A DNA stretch of 64,000 nt, from NCBI RefSeq assembly GCF_022869825.1, contig NZ_CP094971.1:1923501-1987500 (forward strand). The letters are read 5' to 3'. This document shows positions 1 through 9,664 of this stretch, piece after piece; within the stretch, counting starts at the first letter, position 1; every line of letters begins with the position of its first letter. This stretch comes from Clostridium sp. BJN0001 (GTDB taxonomy: Bacteria; Bacillota; Clostridia; Clostridiales; Clostridiaceae). Both the position numbers and the translations under genes were made by a program. The notes under the pieces were generated by a model, which did no database searches, was not told where the DNA came from, and saw nothing but the letters and a program-made list of their open reading frames with translations.

Positions 1-1007
1 CCTAGTACTTTTAATTGTTCTGATCTAGCTAAAAATGCTATAAATATTGTAAGTCCTAATGTAGTTCCTGAGCCTCCCATTATAACAAATGAATTTTGAA
101 ATTCACCTGCAAATGGTATATTTGCACCTTGTATATTTAATTGCATATTAGATAAAACAATTGGAGTTAAAAATGAACTTATAATATTTGCACCATGTAT
201 ACCTACAATCCATAAAGCATGAATTAAGAAGTAAATTACTAAAATTCCAAGCCAGCTATTAGTTAGATTACTTACAAAACTAAATGGTATTGATATAACT
301 TTAAATATGTCAATTCCAAAAGAAACAAATATACCATTTATTAAAAGTACTACAAAAGATACAAGAAATGCTGGAATTAATGCAGTAAATGAACGTGCTA
401 CACCTTCTGGAACAGCCTCTGGCATTTTAATAATTAAATTATGTTTTACACATTCACGATATAATTGAACAGCTACAACAGCCATTATAATTGCTGTAAA
501 TATACCAGTAGTTCCTAAACGAGATACTCCATCTCCTCCTATATTCCAACCATTTATTATTTTTGTATTATCAGTAATTTGATTTATTAAACTTATCTTT
601 CCATCTCCTAATACCAATTCTGGAATAGTCATAAAAAATGCGAACATAGAAAGAAGTGCTCCATTTAACGGATTAAGATTAAGTTCCTCTTCGTCTGCAA
701 TAATTTTCGTATATTCGTATCCAATAACAATACAAAAATAAAGTGCTAAAATTCCCATTGTACATTTGTTAGCAAGCATGTACAAATCACTTATACGGAA
801 AAATGTATTATTAAATATACCCTCAAGAAATGTCATTGTTTGAGGCAATATATTTAATACAAGAAACATAGATCCTACAATTGTAAACGGAATAGATGCC
901 ATACCTGCTGCCATTACTGCACGAACAAGACGAAACTGAGATACCTTCCCCATAGGTCCCATTAGATATTTTTCTAAAATTTCAAATAGTTTATTTTTAT
1001 TTTCCAT
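1..1007 (-). CDS. celB: PTS lactose/cellobiose-family EIIC permease (3' end outside window)
   Basis: Membrane channel subunit of a phosphotransferase system for beta-glucosides such as cellobiose; it imports the sugar while EIIB phosphorylates it. About 335 N-terminal residues are visible, and the C-terminus lies before base 1. The start (MENKNKLFEILEKYLMGPMG) follows a GGGAGG ribosome site. The protein is very hydrophobic and includes the HALWIVGIHGANIISSFL region typical of the LacE/CelB family, whose His-Gly-Ala-Asn turn is conserved. Its start overlaps the end of the preceding small membrane-protein gene, and it is the last visible gene of an operon with EIIA, EIIB, LicR and a 6-phospho-beta-glucosidase. 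The true substrate cannot be read from sequence. Confidence 0.93.
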   Translation of the reverse strand, partial: MENKNKLFEILEKYLMGPMGKVSQFRLVRAVMAAGMASIPFTIVGSMFLVLNILPQTMTFLEGIFNNTFFRISDLYMLANKCTMGILALYFCIVIGYEYTKIIADEEELNLNPLNGALLSMFAFFMTIPELVLGDGKISLINQITDNTKIINGWNIGGDGVSRLGTTGIFTAIIMAVVAVQLYRECVKHNLIIKMPEAVPEGVARSFTALIPAFLVSFVVLLINGIFVSFGIDIFKVISIPFSFVSNLTNSWLGILVIYFLIHALWIVGIHGANIISSFLTPIVLSNMQLNIQGANIPFAGEFQNSFVIMGGSGTTLGLTIFIAFLARSEQLKVL

Positions 1008-1524
1008 AATTATTCCTCCCTTTTTTTAATTCTTTTTCTAGTTCTTTTGTATATTTGAATTGCTTATCAGTACGATTTTTTATTCTTTGTAATCGTTTTA
1101 AGATAATCGCACAAAAAATCATTCCAATAAAAATAATTCCAATAATAAACTGATGAGACTCATTATTATTTTGTAAAAATGGAAATAGTCCATAAAATAA
1201 TGGTGTAAATATGGTTACCATAACCATCACATTAATGCCTAATATTATTTTGTATGCTAAAATTGTCTTCTTCGCATTATCTATAGGAGAACTATACATC
1301 GTAAATTGTTCTACTACAGCTCTTACAATAAATATTAAATTAATTCCTGGCACTATAGCCCATACTTTATAGCTCATAATGAGAGAACAAAACCAATAAA
1401 GATTTGCAAAAAAGAAACCTGCTGTAATATAGCGGACTAATAAGAATCTATTAAAGTACATTGCTTTTAGACTCATTTCCTTTTTCCTTGCTTCAAGTTT
1501 CTGTTTTGCCTGACTACTATTCAT
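997..1524 (-). CDS. Small integral membrane protein of the PTS operon, function unknown
   Basis: About 175 residues with four likely membrane helices (roughly residues 30-50, 53-70, 90-115 and 123-141 from the chosen start) and a basic, Lys-rich C-terminal tail. It lies between EIIA and EIIC and overlaps both (ATGAATAG at the EIIA stop; 11 bp into EIIC), so it is translationally coupled to the transporter. I chose the internal ATG at 1524 because GGAG sits 9 bases before it; a start 15 bases earlier would lie almost on that site. I do not recognise a named family. Its position suggests an accessory or stabilising partner of EIIC, which is inference. Confidence 0.75.
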   Translation of the reverse strand: MNSSQAKQKLEARKKEMSLKAMYFNRFLLVRYITAGFFFANLYWFCSLIMSYKVWAIVPGINLIFIVRAVVEQFTMYSSPIDNAKKTILAYKIILGINVMVMVTIFTPLFYGLFPFLQNNNESHQFIIGIIFIGMIFCAIILKRLQRIKNRTDKQFKYTKELEKELKKGRNNYGK

Positions 1525-1861
1525 CGAAATTTTCTCCATTTTTTAATTTGTACATCTGTTTATACATCTTCAAAAATTCAAGTGCCATTTCTCTAAGTGT
1601 CATTGTAGTCATTAGATGATCCTGTGCATGAACCATAATAATTTCCATAACTATTTCATCTCCATTTGCATAATCTTGAAGCAGTTTTGTTTGTGCTTTA
1701 TGTGCCTTCCGAAGCTCATTATTTGCATCTTCCATCTTCTTTTGCGCTTCCTCAAATTTTCCTTTATTCATTAAATCAAGTCCTTCATGGACCATAGTTC
1801 TTGCATCTCCACTATGAACGATAATTTCAAATGCCACTACTTGTAAATCATCTTTTGTCAT
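1517..1861 (-). CDS. celC: PTS lactose/cellobiose-family EIIA
   Basis: Cytoplasmic phosphocarrier that takes a phosphate from HPr and passes it to EIIB. The 114 residues match the usual LacF/CelC length (about 105-115), form the all-helical family pattern, and carry the conserved VHAQDHLM segment. His78 is the expected phosphorylation site and Asp81 the metal-binding residue of the trimer. It is encoded between the LicR-type regulator and the small membrane protein in the beta-glucoside operon. Confidence 0.93.
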   Translation of the reverse strand: MTKDDLQVVAFEIIVHSGDARTMVHEGLDLMNKGKFEEAQKKMEDANNELRKAHKAQTKLLQDYANGDEIVMEIIMVHAQDHLMTTMTLREMALEFLKMYKQMYKLKNGENFDE

Positions 1862-1882
1862 ATATATAACTTCCTTTCATTC

Positions 1883-3883
1883 TTAAATTAATGTTGTAAA
1901 TATTTCTTCAAAATCCTTAAAATCTTCACATTTTAATAATTTTTCTTGTACGTTTTCTTTTTCAGTTAATGAAACAATAGCTCTTGTTATATACTTTAAA
2001 TGAGCATTCTCTATTTTGGATGGAGATAGTAAAAATACAAATTTTATTTTTTTAAATTGATCATTCCATCTTACCCCATCTTTTATTATTGCTACAGCAA
2101 TACGTGCACTTTCTCCAATTGATTTTGCTGGATGCGGCACTGCTATGTTACTACTAAATACTAGAGAGCTCATCTGTTCACGCTGATCTATCTGCCTTAA
2201 CATGATTTCAGAATAATAAGGTTTTTCATATCTTTGTAATAAATTAACTAAATCTTTAACTATATCTTCTTTTAATTCTGATTTATTTAAGATAATAAAA
2301 CAGTCTTTTTTAAAGAACTTTTCAAATAAAGTTTTCTTTTCTGATGAAATAACTAAACTTTCACTTTTATCTTTCTTGCTATTTTTAGAGATTCTATTTT
2401 CAATAAATGCTTTGATTTCCTTTATTTCTTTATCATTTAAAAAAACGCTGACATGTATAACAGGCACATTAAATACAACTGTGTATAAATCTATAGATGA
2501 AATAATAAGATCAATTCCATTTAATTTTTCATCATTTATTTCATAATATCCAATAACATCAACAATATTTATGTGTTGTCCAAACTCTTTTTTAAGTCTT
2601 ATACTAAGCATCTGTCCACTGCCATATCCTGTAGCACATATAACGAGTATATTAAGTTTTTTATTATCTTTATATCTTTCTATTGCAGCCATAAAGTGCA
2701 AACAAATATATGCCCATTCACTATCAGATACTTTGTAATCTTTTAAAATTGATAAATTTGAGAGATAATGTTTTGTAAGGAGCAAAATATCACCATAATT
2801 TTCTCTTATTTCATTAAGTAATGGATTCTCTAGCACTACCCCATTTTCAAGCCTCATATGAAGCGGGTAAAAATGCGTCATAAGACCATTAATAAGCTGA
2901 TGATCATTTTTTATACAATATCCTATTTCATTTTCAATTTTCTCTAAAATTATTACTAATTCATCGTATATTTTCTTTTCATTATTAAATTCTTTAACAT
3001 CATCTTGATTTTTAGAAGTACATTTTACTTTTAAATGAAGAGCTACATAATAAGCTTCTTCTTCTGGAAATTCAATATTGCTGCATAATTTTATACGCTT
3101 TAAAATATTTTTAGCTACTAAAAGCTGCTTATCATTTTTCATAACTATATCGCTTTTTGCTACTTTAAGATTAAATCCATCTCTTATACGTTTTATCGCT
3201 AATGCAATATGCAGTACAAGATTTTGTATTATGTAATCTGAAAGTTTAAGCTCTGCTTCACGACATTCATCTAAAACTATTATTGTTATTTCCTCAAAAC
3301 TTATATCGCCTAAAAACAATGTATTTCCAACATATTTATTAATTGAAATGCTAAAACTGTTGCTGAAAAAGTAATCCATTATAAAATGTCTTTTATCTTT
3401 TTCATTTCCATCAATATAGACTCCCTTTTTTACTTTACTTACTACAGACAGGTTATAAGATTTCAAAAACTTTCTTATTTCTGAAAAATCATTCGATAAT
3501 GTTGAACGTGATACATATAATTCATCACACAAATCATCAAATAGTGCATATTCATCTTGAAATAATAATTTATTCAAAATGTAATACTGTCTATCTTTTG
3601 AATCCTCCATTCTAATTTCATTTTTTTTCATTAGATTATTTTTATTCTTTTTTATAAAAGTGTTAAACTCAGATTCGTAAGTAATTTTAAAAACATATCC
3701 ATGGCCTGGTCTTGCAGTAATTTCAGCACCATTTTCTATTAATATCTCTTGCAATCTTTTTATATAATTACGTATAGTACGATCTGATAAATTCAAATTT
3801 TCTGCTATATCTTTACTCGTCATAATCTCGCCCGTATTTTTAATAAAAACTTCCAAGATTGCTTTTTCTTTATTGCTTAACAC
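1883..3883 (-). CDS. licR: LicR/BglG-type PRD transcriptional activator with EIIB and EIIA domains
   Basis: Multidomain regulator (666 aa) controlled by PTS phosphorylation. In order: an N-terminal HTH (about 1-65), a second Mga-like HTH (about 95-170), PRD1 (about 185-290) and PRD2 (about 300-405) with conserved His residues, an EIIB-like domain (about 410-500) whose ICATGYGSGQM loop carries the Cys, and an EIIA-type domain (about 515-666) with the SNIAVPHPAK His motif. The length and domain order match B. subtilis LicR, which activates lichenan/cellobiose genes when substrate is present and is inhibited by its own EIIs. The gene sits inside the operon it probably controls, between EIIB and EIIA, so activation would be autocatalytic. 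The palindrome at 5797-5817 is a plausible binding site (inference). Confidence 0.9.
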   Translation of the reverse strand: MLSNKEKAILEVFIKNTGEIMTSKDIAENLNLSDRTIRNYIKRLQEILIENGAEITARPGHGYVFKITYESEFNTFIKKNKNNLMKKNEIRMEDSKDRQYYILNKLLFQDEYALFDDLCDELYVSRSTLSNDFSEIRKFLKSYNLSVVSKVKKGVYIDGNEKDKRHFIMDYFFSNSFSISINKYVGNTLFLGDISFEEITIIVLDECREAELKLSDYIIQNLVLHIALAIKRIRDGFNLKVAKSDIVMKNDKQLLVAKNILKRIKLCSNIEFPEEEAYYVALHLKVKCTSKNQDDVKEFNNEKKIYDELVIILEKIENEIGYCIKNDHQLINGLMTHFYPLHMRLENGVVLENPLLNEIRENYGDILLLTKHYLSNLSILKDYKVSDSEWAYICLHFMAAIERYKDNKKLNILVICATGYGSGQMLSIRLKKEFGQHINIVDVIGYYEINDEKLNGIDLIISSIDLYTVVFNVPVIHVSVFLNDKEIKEIKAFIENRISKNSKKDKSESLVISSEKKTLFEKFFKKDCFIILNKSELKEDIVKDLVNLLQRYEKPYYSEIMLRQIDQREQMSSLVFSSNIAVPHPAKSIGESARIAVAIIKDGVRWNDQFKKIKFVFLLSPSKIENAHLKYITRAIVSLTEKENVQEKLLKCEDFKDFEEIFTTLI

Positions 3884-3912
3884 CTAAACACCTCTCCTTA
3901 AAGAATCACTTT

Positions 3913-4230
3913 TTATTTTAAGTTTTCAAGAATGAGCTTTGCCATCTTTTGTACTCCCATTGGAATTGGAATATATGCTTGTGGCATAATATTTATAACA
4001 GGTTTATTTACTTTTTTACCAGCTTCAGCAAACTTTGCATAATACATTTTTGTTTGTGGACTTATTAGAAATAAATCAAAATCTCCTTCTTCTATATTTT
4101 TGGCGCCTTCTGTTGCTGAAACCGCATCTACTATGATTTCTTTTCCTTTACTTTTTAAAAATTCTGTTGTTTTCTTTGCCATTAATGATGATGACATTCC
4201 TGCTGCACAAATAATTAACACTTTTTTCAT
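3913..4230 (-). CDS. celA: PTS lactose/cellobiose-family EIIB
   Basis: Cytoplasmic subunit that phosphorylates incoming sugar. The 105-residue protein starts MKKVLIICAAGMSSS; the Cys in the ICAAGMSSS P-loop-like turn is the phosphocysteine. I start it at the ATG at 4230 with GGAG eight bases upstream. A GTG three codons earlier overlaps that GGAG and is unlikely. It follows the 6-phospho-beta-glucosidase gene by about 30 bp and is followed by the LicR-type regulator. Confidence 0.93.
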   Translation of the reverse strand: MKKVLIICAAGMSSSLMAKKTTEFLKSKGKEIIVDAVSATEGAKNIEEGDFDLFLISPQTKMYYAKFAEAGKKVNKPVINIMPQAYIPIPMGVQKMAKLILENLK

Positions 4231-4259
4231 AATAATCACTCCATTTTTAATTTATATTT

Positions 4260-5714
<1,455 letters not shown>

Positions 5715-5724
5715 TTAGCTTTTA

Positions 5725-5738
5725 ATATAACGTTTTCA
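5725..5738 (-). promoter_or_regulatory. cre-like catabolite repression site
   Basis: On the minus strand the 14 bases read TGAAAACGTTATAT and match the CcpA consensus TGWAANCGNTNWCA at 12 positions, missing only the final CA. The site lies in the leader of the beta-glucoside operon, about 32 bases before the bglA start, where a bound repressor would block elongation. Sugar PTS operons of Firmicutes are commonly CcpA targets. Binding is inferred. Confidence 0.4.
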
Positions 5739-5789
5739 TCGAAGTTATATCGGCTTAGCTTGTACTATATTTGTTTGCCTCACCTTATG

Positions 5790-5817
5790 ATTATATATTA
5801 CATTTAATTTATGTAAT
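5790..5817 (-). promoter_or_regulatory. Promoter -10 with adjoining palindrome, likely LicR-regulated
   Basis: The minus strand carries TATAAT (5790-5795) with a poor -35. One base further upstream is a perfect inverted repeat, ATTACAT-7-ATGTAAT (5797-5817), covering the place where the -35 should be. A weak -35 replaced by a palindrome is what an activator-dependent promoter looks like, and the operon encodes such an activator. That LicR binds here is inference. Confidence 0.5.
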
Positions 5818-5859
5818 TTTGAATAGTATCTTTTTCCGCAGTACAAAGGAAAAAAATTA

Positions 5860-5904
5860 AAAAAGTTCTAATTATTAAATATACATCAATAATTAGAACT
5901 TTTT
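5860..5904 (-). terminator. Intrinsic terminator after 4-hydroxybutyrate dehydrogenase gene
   Basis: Perfect 17-bp arms (5860-5876 and 5888-5904) with an 11-base loop. A/T runs at the arm ends supply a U tract in either direction. It lies ten bases beyond the stop codon at 5914 and separates this transcript from the PTS operon promoter. Confidence 0.85.
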
Positions 5905-5913
5905 ATATTTTAT

Positions 5914-7026
5914 TTAAAATAATTCTTTATATACTTTTTTTATTCTTTCTTTATCAAAAGGCACAAAATTATTTGCAAGTAGACGCTGTTGATTTTCAAT
6001 TACAGAATCTGCAAATAGTAATATTTCCTCTTCTTTCATGCCATATTCATGTAAGGCTTTTTTAGGAATTAATACATTTAAGATCTTTTCTAATTCATCA
6101 TATACATTTTGAACATCACATTTAATTATATCTGCAATATATTTATTTAATTTTTCAATCTCACCATCATTTTTAAGTTCCATGTAGTTTTTCATAACAC
6201 CTGTAAATACTGCATAGTTTGCTTCTCCATGAGCTACATGATAATTTGCTCCTAATGGATAACTAAGTGCATGCACAGCAGCACATCCTGCATTTCCAAA
6301 TGCTATTCCAGCATAATTTGAAGCGATTAAAAATTCTTTTAATAATGGAATTCTTGCGTTTTCTCCATCTTTGCAGATTTTTATATAGTTCTTTAAGATA
6401 ATTTCAATTGCTTTATAACTGAATAATTTTGTATATTCATTTGCCTTCGGTGATAAGCTTGATTCTATTGCATGAATTAAAGCATCAATAGAACTTGTAG
6501 CAAAAAATTTAAAAGGAAGTCCTTTTAATAATTCAGGAATAAGCACTGCTGAATCTGCATACATTGCATCAGATACAAGCCCTTTTTTAGTTCCACGACT
6601 ATTTAACGCCATAATAGTGATATTTGTCATTTCAGAACCAGTTCCACAGGTTGTTGGAACTAAAATTAACTCTTTATCTTTTTGTAGTGGAAGCTTTCCA
6701 TCATATAAATCAAGAATAGGAGTTACATGTTTTAATGCAAATAATTTTGAAATATCTAAAACAGTTCCTCCTCCAATTGCTATAATACGTTTTACCTTTG
6801 TTTTAATCGCATTATAAATTGCCTCTGCCATATCATCTGATGGCTCTCCCATGCCATAATTTTCTTGATAAATAACTTCACATTCTAAATTTAAATTACC
6901 AAAACATGGTTCATAAATATACTTGTTTGTGATAATTAAATCTCCTGCGCCTATGTTAAATTCTTCTGCAAATTTTCTGCATGTATCATATTGTATAATT
7001 TTAGGTATAATTTGAAATTCACTCAT
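5914..7026 (-). CDS. 4hbD: 4-hydroxybutyrate dehydrogenase, iron-containing alcohol dehydrogenase family
   Basis: NAD-dependent reduction of succinate semialdehyde to 4-hydroxybutyrate, or the reverse. The 370 aa agree with the C. kluyveri enzyme in length and, from memory of that sequence, in many segments: the N-terminal Rossmann part with AIGGGTVLDISK, ELILVPTTCGTGSEMTN, the metal-site helix around DALIHAIES, HALSYPLGANYHVAHGEAN, and the near-identical end YGMKEEEILLFADSVIENQQRLL. The conserved Asp and three His of group III alcohol dehydrogenases are present. No 4-hydroxybutyrate CoA-transferase or succinate semialdehyde dehydrogenase gene is visible, so the gene stands alone. Other short-chain substrates are possible. 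An imperfect palindrome (ATCATG-11-CATGAT) lies at 7069-7091. Confidence 0.85.
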   Translation of the reverse strand: MSEFQIIPKIIQYDTCRKFAEEFNIGAGDLIITNKYIYEPCFGNLNLECEVIYQENYGMGEPSDDMAEAIYNAIKTKVKRIIAIGGGTVLDISKLFALKHVTPILDLYDGKLPLQKDKELILVPTTCGTGSEMTNITIMALNSRGTKKGLVSDAMYADSAVLIPELLKGLPFKFFATSSIDALIHAIESSLSPKANEYTKLFSYKAIEIILKNYIKICKDGENARIPLLKEFLIASNYAGIAFGNAGCAAVHALSYPLGANYHVAHGEANYAVFTGVMKNYMELKNDGEIEKLNKYIADIIKCDVQNVYDELEKILNVLIPKKALHEYGMKEEEILLFADSVIENQQRLLANNFVPFDKERIKKVYKELF

Positions 7027-7147
7027 TATGTTAGCCCCCTTATTAAATTAATTTATAATAATAATTATATCATGTCATATTTACTCATGATACCCATTAA
7101 GACTAAATATATTTCTTTATTTGACCTCATTTATCTTAAAATATAAA

Positions 7148-7609
7148 TTACATATATAGTTCATACATTCTTCGTATAGTTTCTTTTATCTCCTCAACAT
7201 ACTCTTTAGGTTTAGTAACCTTCAAAAATTCCTTTTGTGAAAGAATCCATCTTTTCACGCCTTCACCATAAATCTCTGCTTTAACCTTATAGCCTCTTTC
7301 TGTCTTTCCTATAATAGTTGCTGTTGGTAATCTATCCAAAACCGCTTCAATAGAATCTCCAAAGAACTCAAATTCGATAGTTTTAAAATCACCTGTATAC
7401 ATAAACTGAACTTTTTTTCTATATTTATCCTCTTCAAATCTCCCATATGGATATGTAGAATTTTTATTAGTTTCCTTATAATTTTCAATTCTATCAACCC
7501 TAAATGCAATCTCTATCTTACTGCTTCCTTTTTCAATTTGTGAAACTAAATAAAAATAATATTCATTAAAAACTATTGCTATAGGATTTACTATATTATA
7601 GAATAGCAT
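7148..7609 (-). pseudogene. 3' remnant of a WYL-domain transcriptional regulator
   Basis: The 153 codons encode only the C-terminal half of a WYL-family regulator: NPIAIVFNEYYFYLV, then FRVDRI (the usual wYLi...fRldRI core), then the WYL C-terminal extension. The N-terminal HTH and the beginning of the WYL domain are missing. Upstream, the frame meets a stop after only a few non-homologous codons. The homology ends at about 7600, exactly where the transposon's left inverted repeat begins (7610), and the apparent Met codon is the last codon before it. It has no convincing ribosome site. Insertion or deletion by the element probably beheaded the gene. Confidence 0.75.
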
Positions 7610-7646
7610 TTTATATGATGTTAAAAAATTTAAATATCTTCAAAAT
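7610..7646. repeat. Left terminal inverted repeat of the transposon
   Basis: Starts TTTATATGATGTTAAAAA and contains TCTTCAAAAT. It pairs with the reverse complement of 10572-10608 (27 of 37 identical, no gaps). It begins directly after the last codon of the WYL remnant. Confidence 0.75.
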
Positions 7647-7655
7647 AAATAAAGA

Positions 7656-7712
7656 GCAAGCATTATTTGCATGACTAAATTTTAGTCAAAGTATTTAATG
7701 CTTGCCTTTTTT
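7656..7712 (+). terminator. Terminator-like double hairpin just inside the transposon's left end
   Basis: Perfect 10-bp arms (7656-7665 and 7696-7705) enclose a second perfect hairpin (7673-7679 with 7681-7687). The outer stem is followed on the plus strand by CTTTTTT. No plus-strand gene precedes it, so it would stop transcripts entering the element from outside before they reach the transposition genes. Confidence 0.6.
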
Positions 7713-7751
7713 AGTATATTATTATTTTATATTATTCTTAGAAAGGAAAAA

Positions 7752-7791
7752 AGCAGAGCAACACCACCGACCAAAGTTTTGTTGCTCTGCT
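7752..7791 (+). promoter_or_regulatory. Perfect hairpin in the leader of the transposon operon
   Basis: Perfect 11-bp arms (AGCAGAGCAAC at 7752-7762 and its complement at 7781-7791) with an 18-base loop. It lies between an AAGGA ribosome-site-like sequence (7743-7748) and the ATG at 7805, and no U tract follows. Fold-back RNA structures that limit translation of read-through transposase messages are known in IS10 and IS50; a similar role here is inference. Confidence 0.5.
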
Positions 7792-7804
7792 AACCATAAA
7801 TTCT

Positions 7805-8338
7805 ATGATAACTAATATTTATGATACAAAAATCATATCTAATTTAGATTCAAAAATCAAGTCATTAACGCAAAAATCCTATGATAAATTTATTAAAGAC
7901 ATAGATTTTCACAAACTTACTTGTTCCTGCGGAAGGTCCGGGCAGCTTGTAAAGCATGGTTATTACAAGAGAACTGTTAAAAACAGTGATGGCAAGATAT
8001 CTATAACAATTCTTAGAGCAAAGTGTACATGTTGCAATAAAACTCATGCTATATTTCCAGAGTGTATTGTACCTTATTCTCAAATTCTTTTATGTGATCA
8101 TATTTCAATTATTAATGCTTATAATTCCAAAGCTTCTTTTGAACCCATTATGATAGCTAATGAATTTATCGATGAAAGCAATATTTTTTATATAATAAAA
8201 CAATATCTAGAGCATTGGAAGGAACGTATTACTTCATTTAAAATTTCATTAGATTTAAGTATTTCAAAGCAATGTTTAAAAAACTTTAAAAGACAATTTA
8301 TGCAAATTAAATGCATCAATAATATTTTATTTTCGTAA
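7805..8338 (+). CDS. DUF6431-like zinc-binding transposon protein
   Basis: A 177-aa basic protein. Its N-terminal third carries two Cys pairs (LTCSCGRSG and AKCTCCNKTH) that should bind one zinc, followed by the FPECIVPYSQI segment I associate with DUF6431 proteins. I recall such proteins being encoded beside DDE transposase/ATPase pairs in clostridia and Lachnospiraceae, but no function is known to me. The C-terminal part is helical and rich in Lys. The zinc module suggests DNA-end or target recognition, by analogy only. The start has no good Shine-Dalgarno directly before it; a leader hairpin occupies that space. The family name is from memory and should be verified. Confidence 0.65.
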   Translation: MITNIYDTKIISNLDSKIKSLTQKSYDKFIKDIDFHKLTCSCGRSGQLVKHGYYKRTVKNSDGKISITILRAKCTCCNKTHAIFPECIVPYSQILLCDHISIINAYNSKASFEPIMIANEFIDESNIFYIIKQYLEHWKERITSFKISLDLSISKQCLKNFKRQFMQIKCINNILFS

Positions 8339-8419
8339 AACCACATAACTTAGTTTTACTGTTAATTTATGTAGATATAAGCTTATATTGTAATAAAACA
8401 AAGGAGGCTTTTTCAAAAT

Positions 8420-9664
8420 ATGGACGAAAAAACTAGAAAAGAAATACCACTTTTCAGGTACGGAATCTTGGCTCCTCTGATAAGTGGTACTTATGATGAA
8501 AATAAAAGTGTTAAACAATTTTTCCGAGATGCCGCAGGCAAAGTATATCAGACTCCAGATGGTGAAGATACTAAGGTAGCTGCTGCTACTCTTGAACGTT
8601 GGTATTACAATTACAAGAATAAGGGCTTTGAGGCACTCATACCTGTAAAACGATGCGACACTGGAAGAACACGTAAATTAGATTCTGATATTACAGAACA
8701 GATTAAATATTTAAAACAAGAATATCCAAGAATCCCAGCAACACTTATCTATCAAAAGCTTATTAACAATGGAACTATTGTTAAAGGAGATATTTCACTT
8801 TCAACAATTAATAGGTATGTTAATGTTCTTAAGCTTGAGAATAAATATTCTAAAAATAAAGATATGAAAAGATATGAGCGTGCTCATATAAATGAAGTAT
8901 GGTGTGGTGACAGCAGCGTTGGACCTTATTTGAAGGTAGATGGTAAAAAGAAACGCGTTTACATAATAGCACTTATTGATGATGCTTCAAGATACATAAC
9001 AGGAATAGATGTATTTTTTAATGATAATTTTGTAAATCTTATGTCTGTTTTAAAATCTGCTGTTACACGATTCGGGAAACCTAAAATCTTAAACTTTGAT
9101 AATGGTGCTTCATATAAGAACAAGCAAATGGAACTTTTAGCAGCTAGAATAGGTACAACTATTAGTTATTGTGCACCCTATACCCCACAATCAAAAGCTA
9201 AAATTGAAAGGTGGTTTCGTACATTAAAAGATCAATGGATGTCCCAGCTTAATATGAATGATTTTAATAATTTAGATGAACTTAGGATAAGCCTTATTTC
9301 ATATGTTAATAGCTATAATCAGCATATACATTCTTCTCTAGATGGACTATCTCCACAGGACAGGTTTTTCAAGGAATCTCACATGATTAAAAGGCTTACA
9401 GATGAACAAATTGAAACTTCCTTTTTACTTGAATATGAAAGAAGAGTATCAGCCGATAACGTAGTTATGATAGATGAAACAGAATATGAAGTTGATTATA
9501 GATACTCAAAACAAAGAATAACCCTAAGATATTCACCTGATTTAAGCAAAATTTATGTAGTTGATAAAAACACTTCTGAACTTACAGAAATAAAGCTTTT
9601 AAATAAGCATGATAATTCTGTTATAAAAAGGGAAAAAATAAAACTTACTGGAGGTCAAGAATAA
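8420..9664 (+). CDS. DDE-type transposase/integrase with N-terminal HTH domains
   Basis: Catalyses DNA cleavage and strand transfer for the element. The 414-aa protein has N-terminal HTH segments (about 25-145, with AAATLERWYYNYKNKGFEAL typical of the IS481/Mu transposase HTH) and an RNase H-fold integrase core with the acidic triad Asp164 (WCGDSS), Asp227 (LNFDNGASYKN) and Glu263 (PQSKAKIERWFRTL). A small beta-barrel C-terminal region follows, as in Mu and Tn7 TnsB. All catalytic residues are present, so it looks functional. It starts after AAGGAGG and its stop overlaps the next gene's ATG by one base, so the two are translationally coupled. Confidence 0.9.
   Translation: MDEKTRKEIPLFRYGILAPLISGTYDENKSVKQFFRDAAGKVYQTPDGEDTKVAAATLERWYYNYKNKGFEALIPVKRCDTGRTRKLDSDITEQIKYLKQEYPRIPATLIYQKLINNGTIVKGDISLSTINRYVNVLKLENKYSKNKDMKRYERAHINEVWCGDSSVGPYLKVDGKKKRVYIIALIDDASRYITGIDVFFNDNFVNLMSVLKSAVTRFGKPKILNFDNGASYKNKQMELLAARIGTTISYCAPYTPQSKAKIERWFRTLKDQWMSQLNMNDFNNLDELRISLISYVNSYNQHIHSSLDGLSPQDRFFKESHMIKRLTDEQIETSFLLEYERRVSADNVVMIDETEYEVDYRYSKQRITLRYSPDLSKIYVVDKNTSELTEIKLLNKHDNSVIKREKIKLTGGQE

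Noticed and set aside
7601..7613. Target-site duplication of the transposon
   Set aside because: The bases before 7610 (AGCAT) do not recur directly after 10608 or 10631. AGCAT within the repeat itself is part of the end motif, not a duplication.
7865..8083. Minus-strand open frame inside the transposon
   Set aside because: It is a shadow of the zinc-protein gene, with no ribosome site or sensible composition. Similar antisense frames (for example in gltX, PBP2 and the SbcC-like gene) were left out for the same reason.
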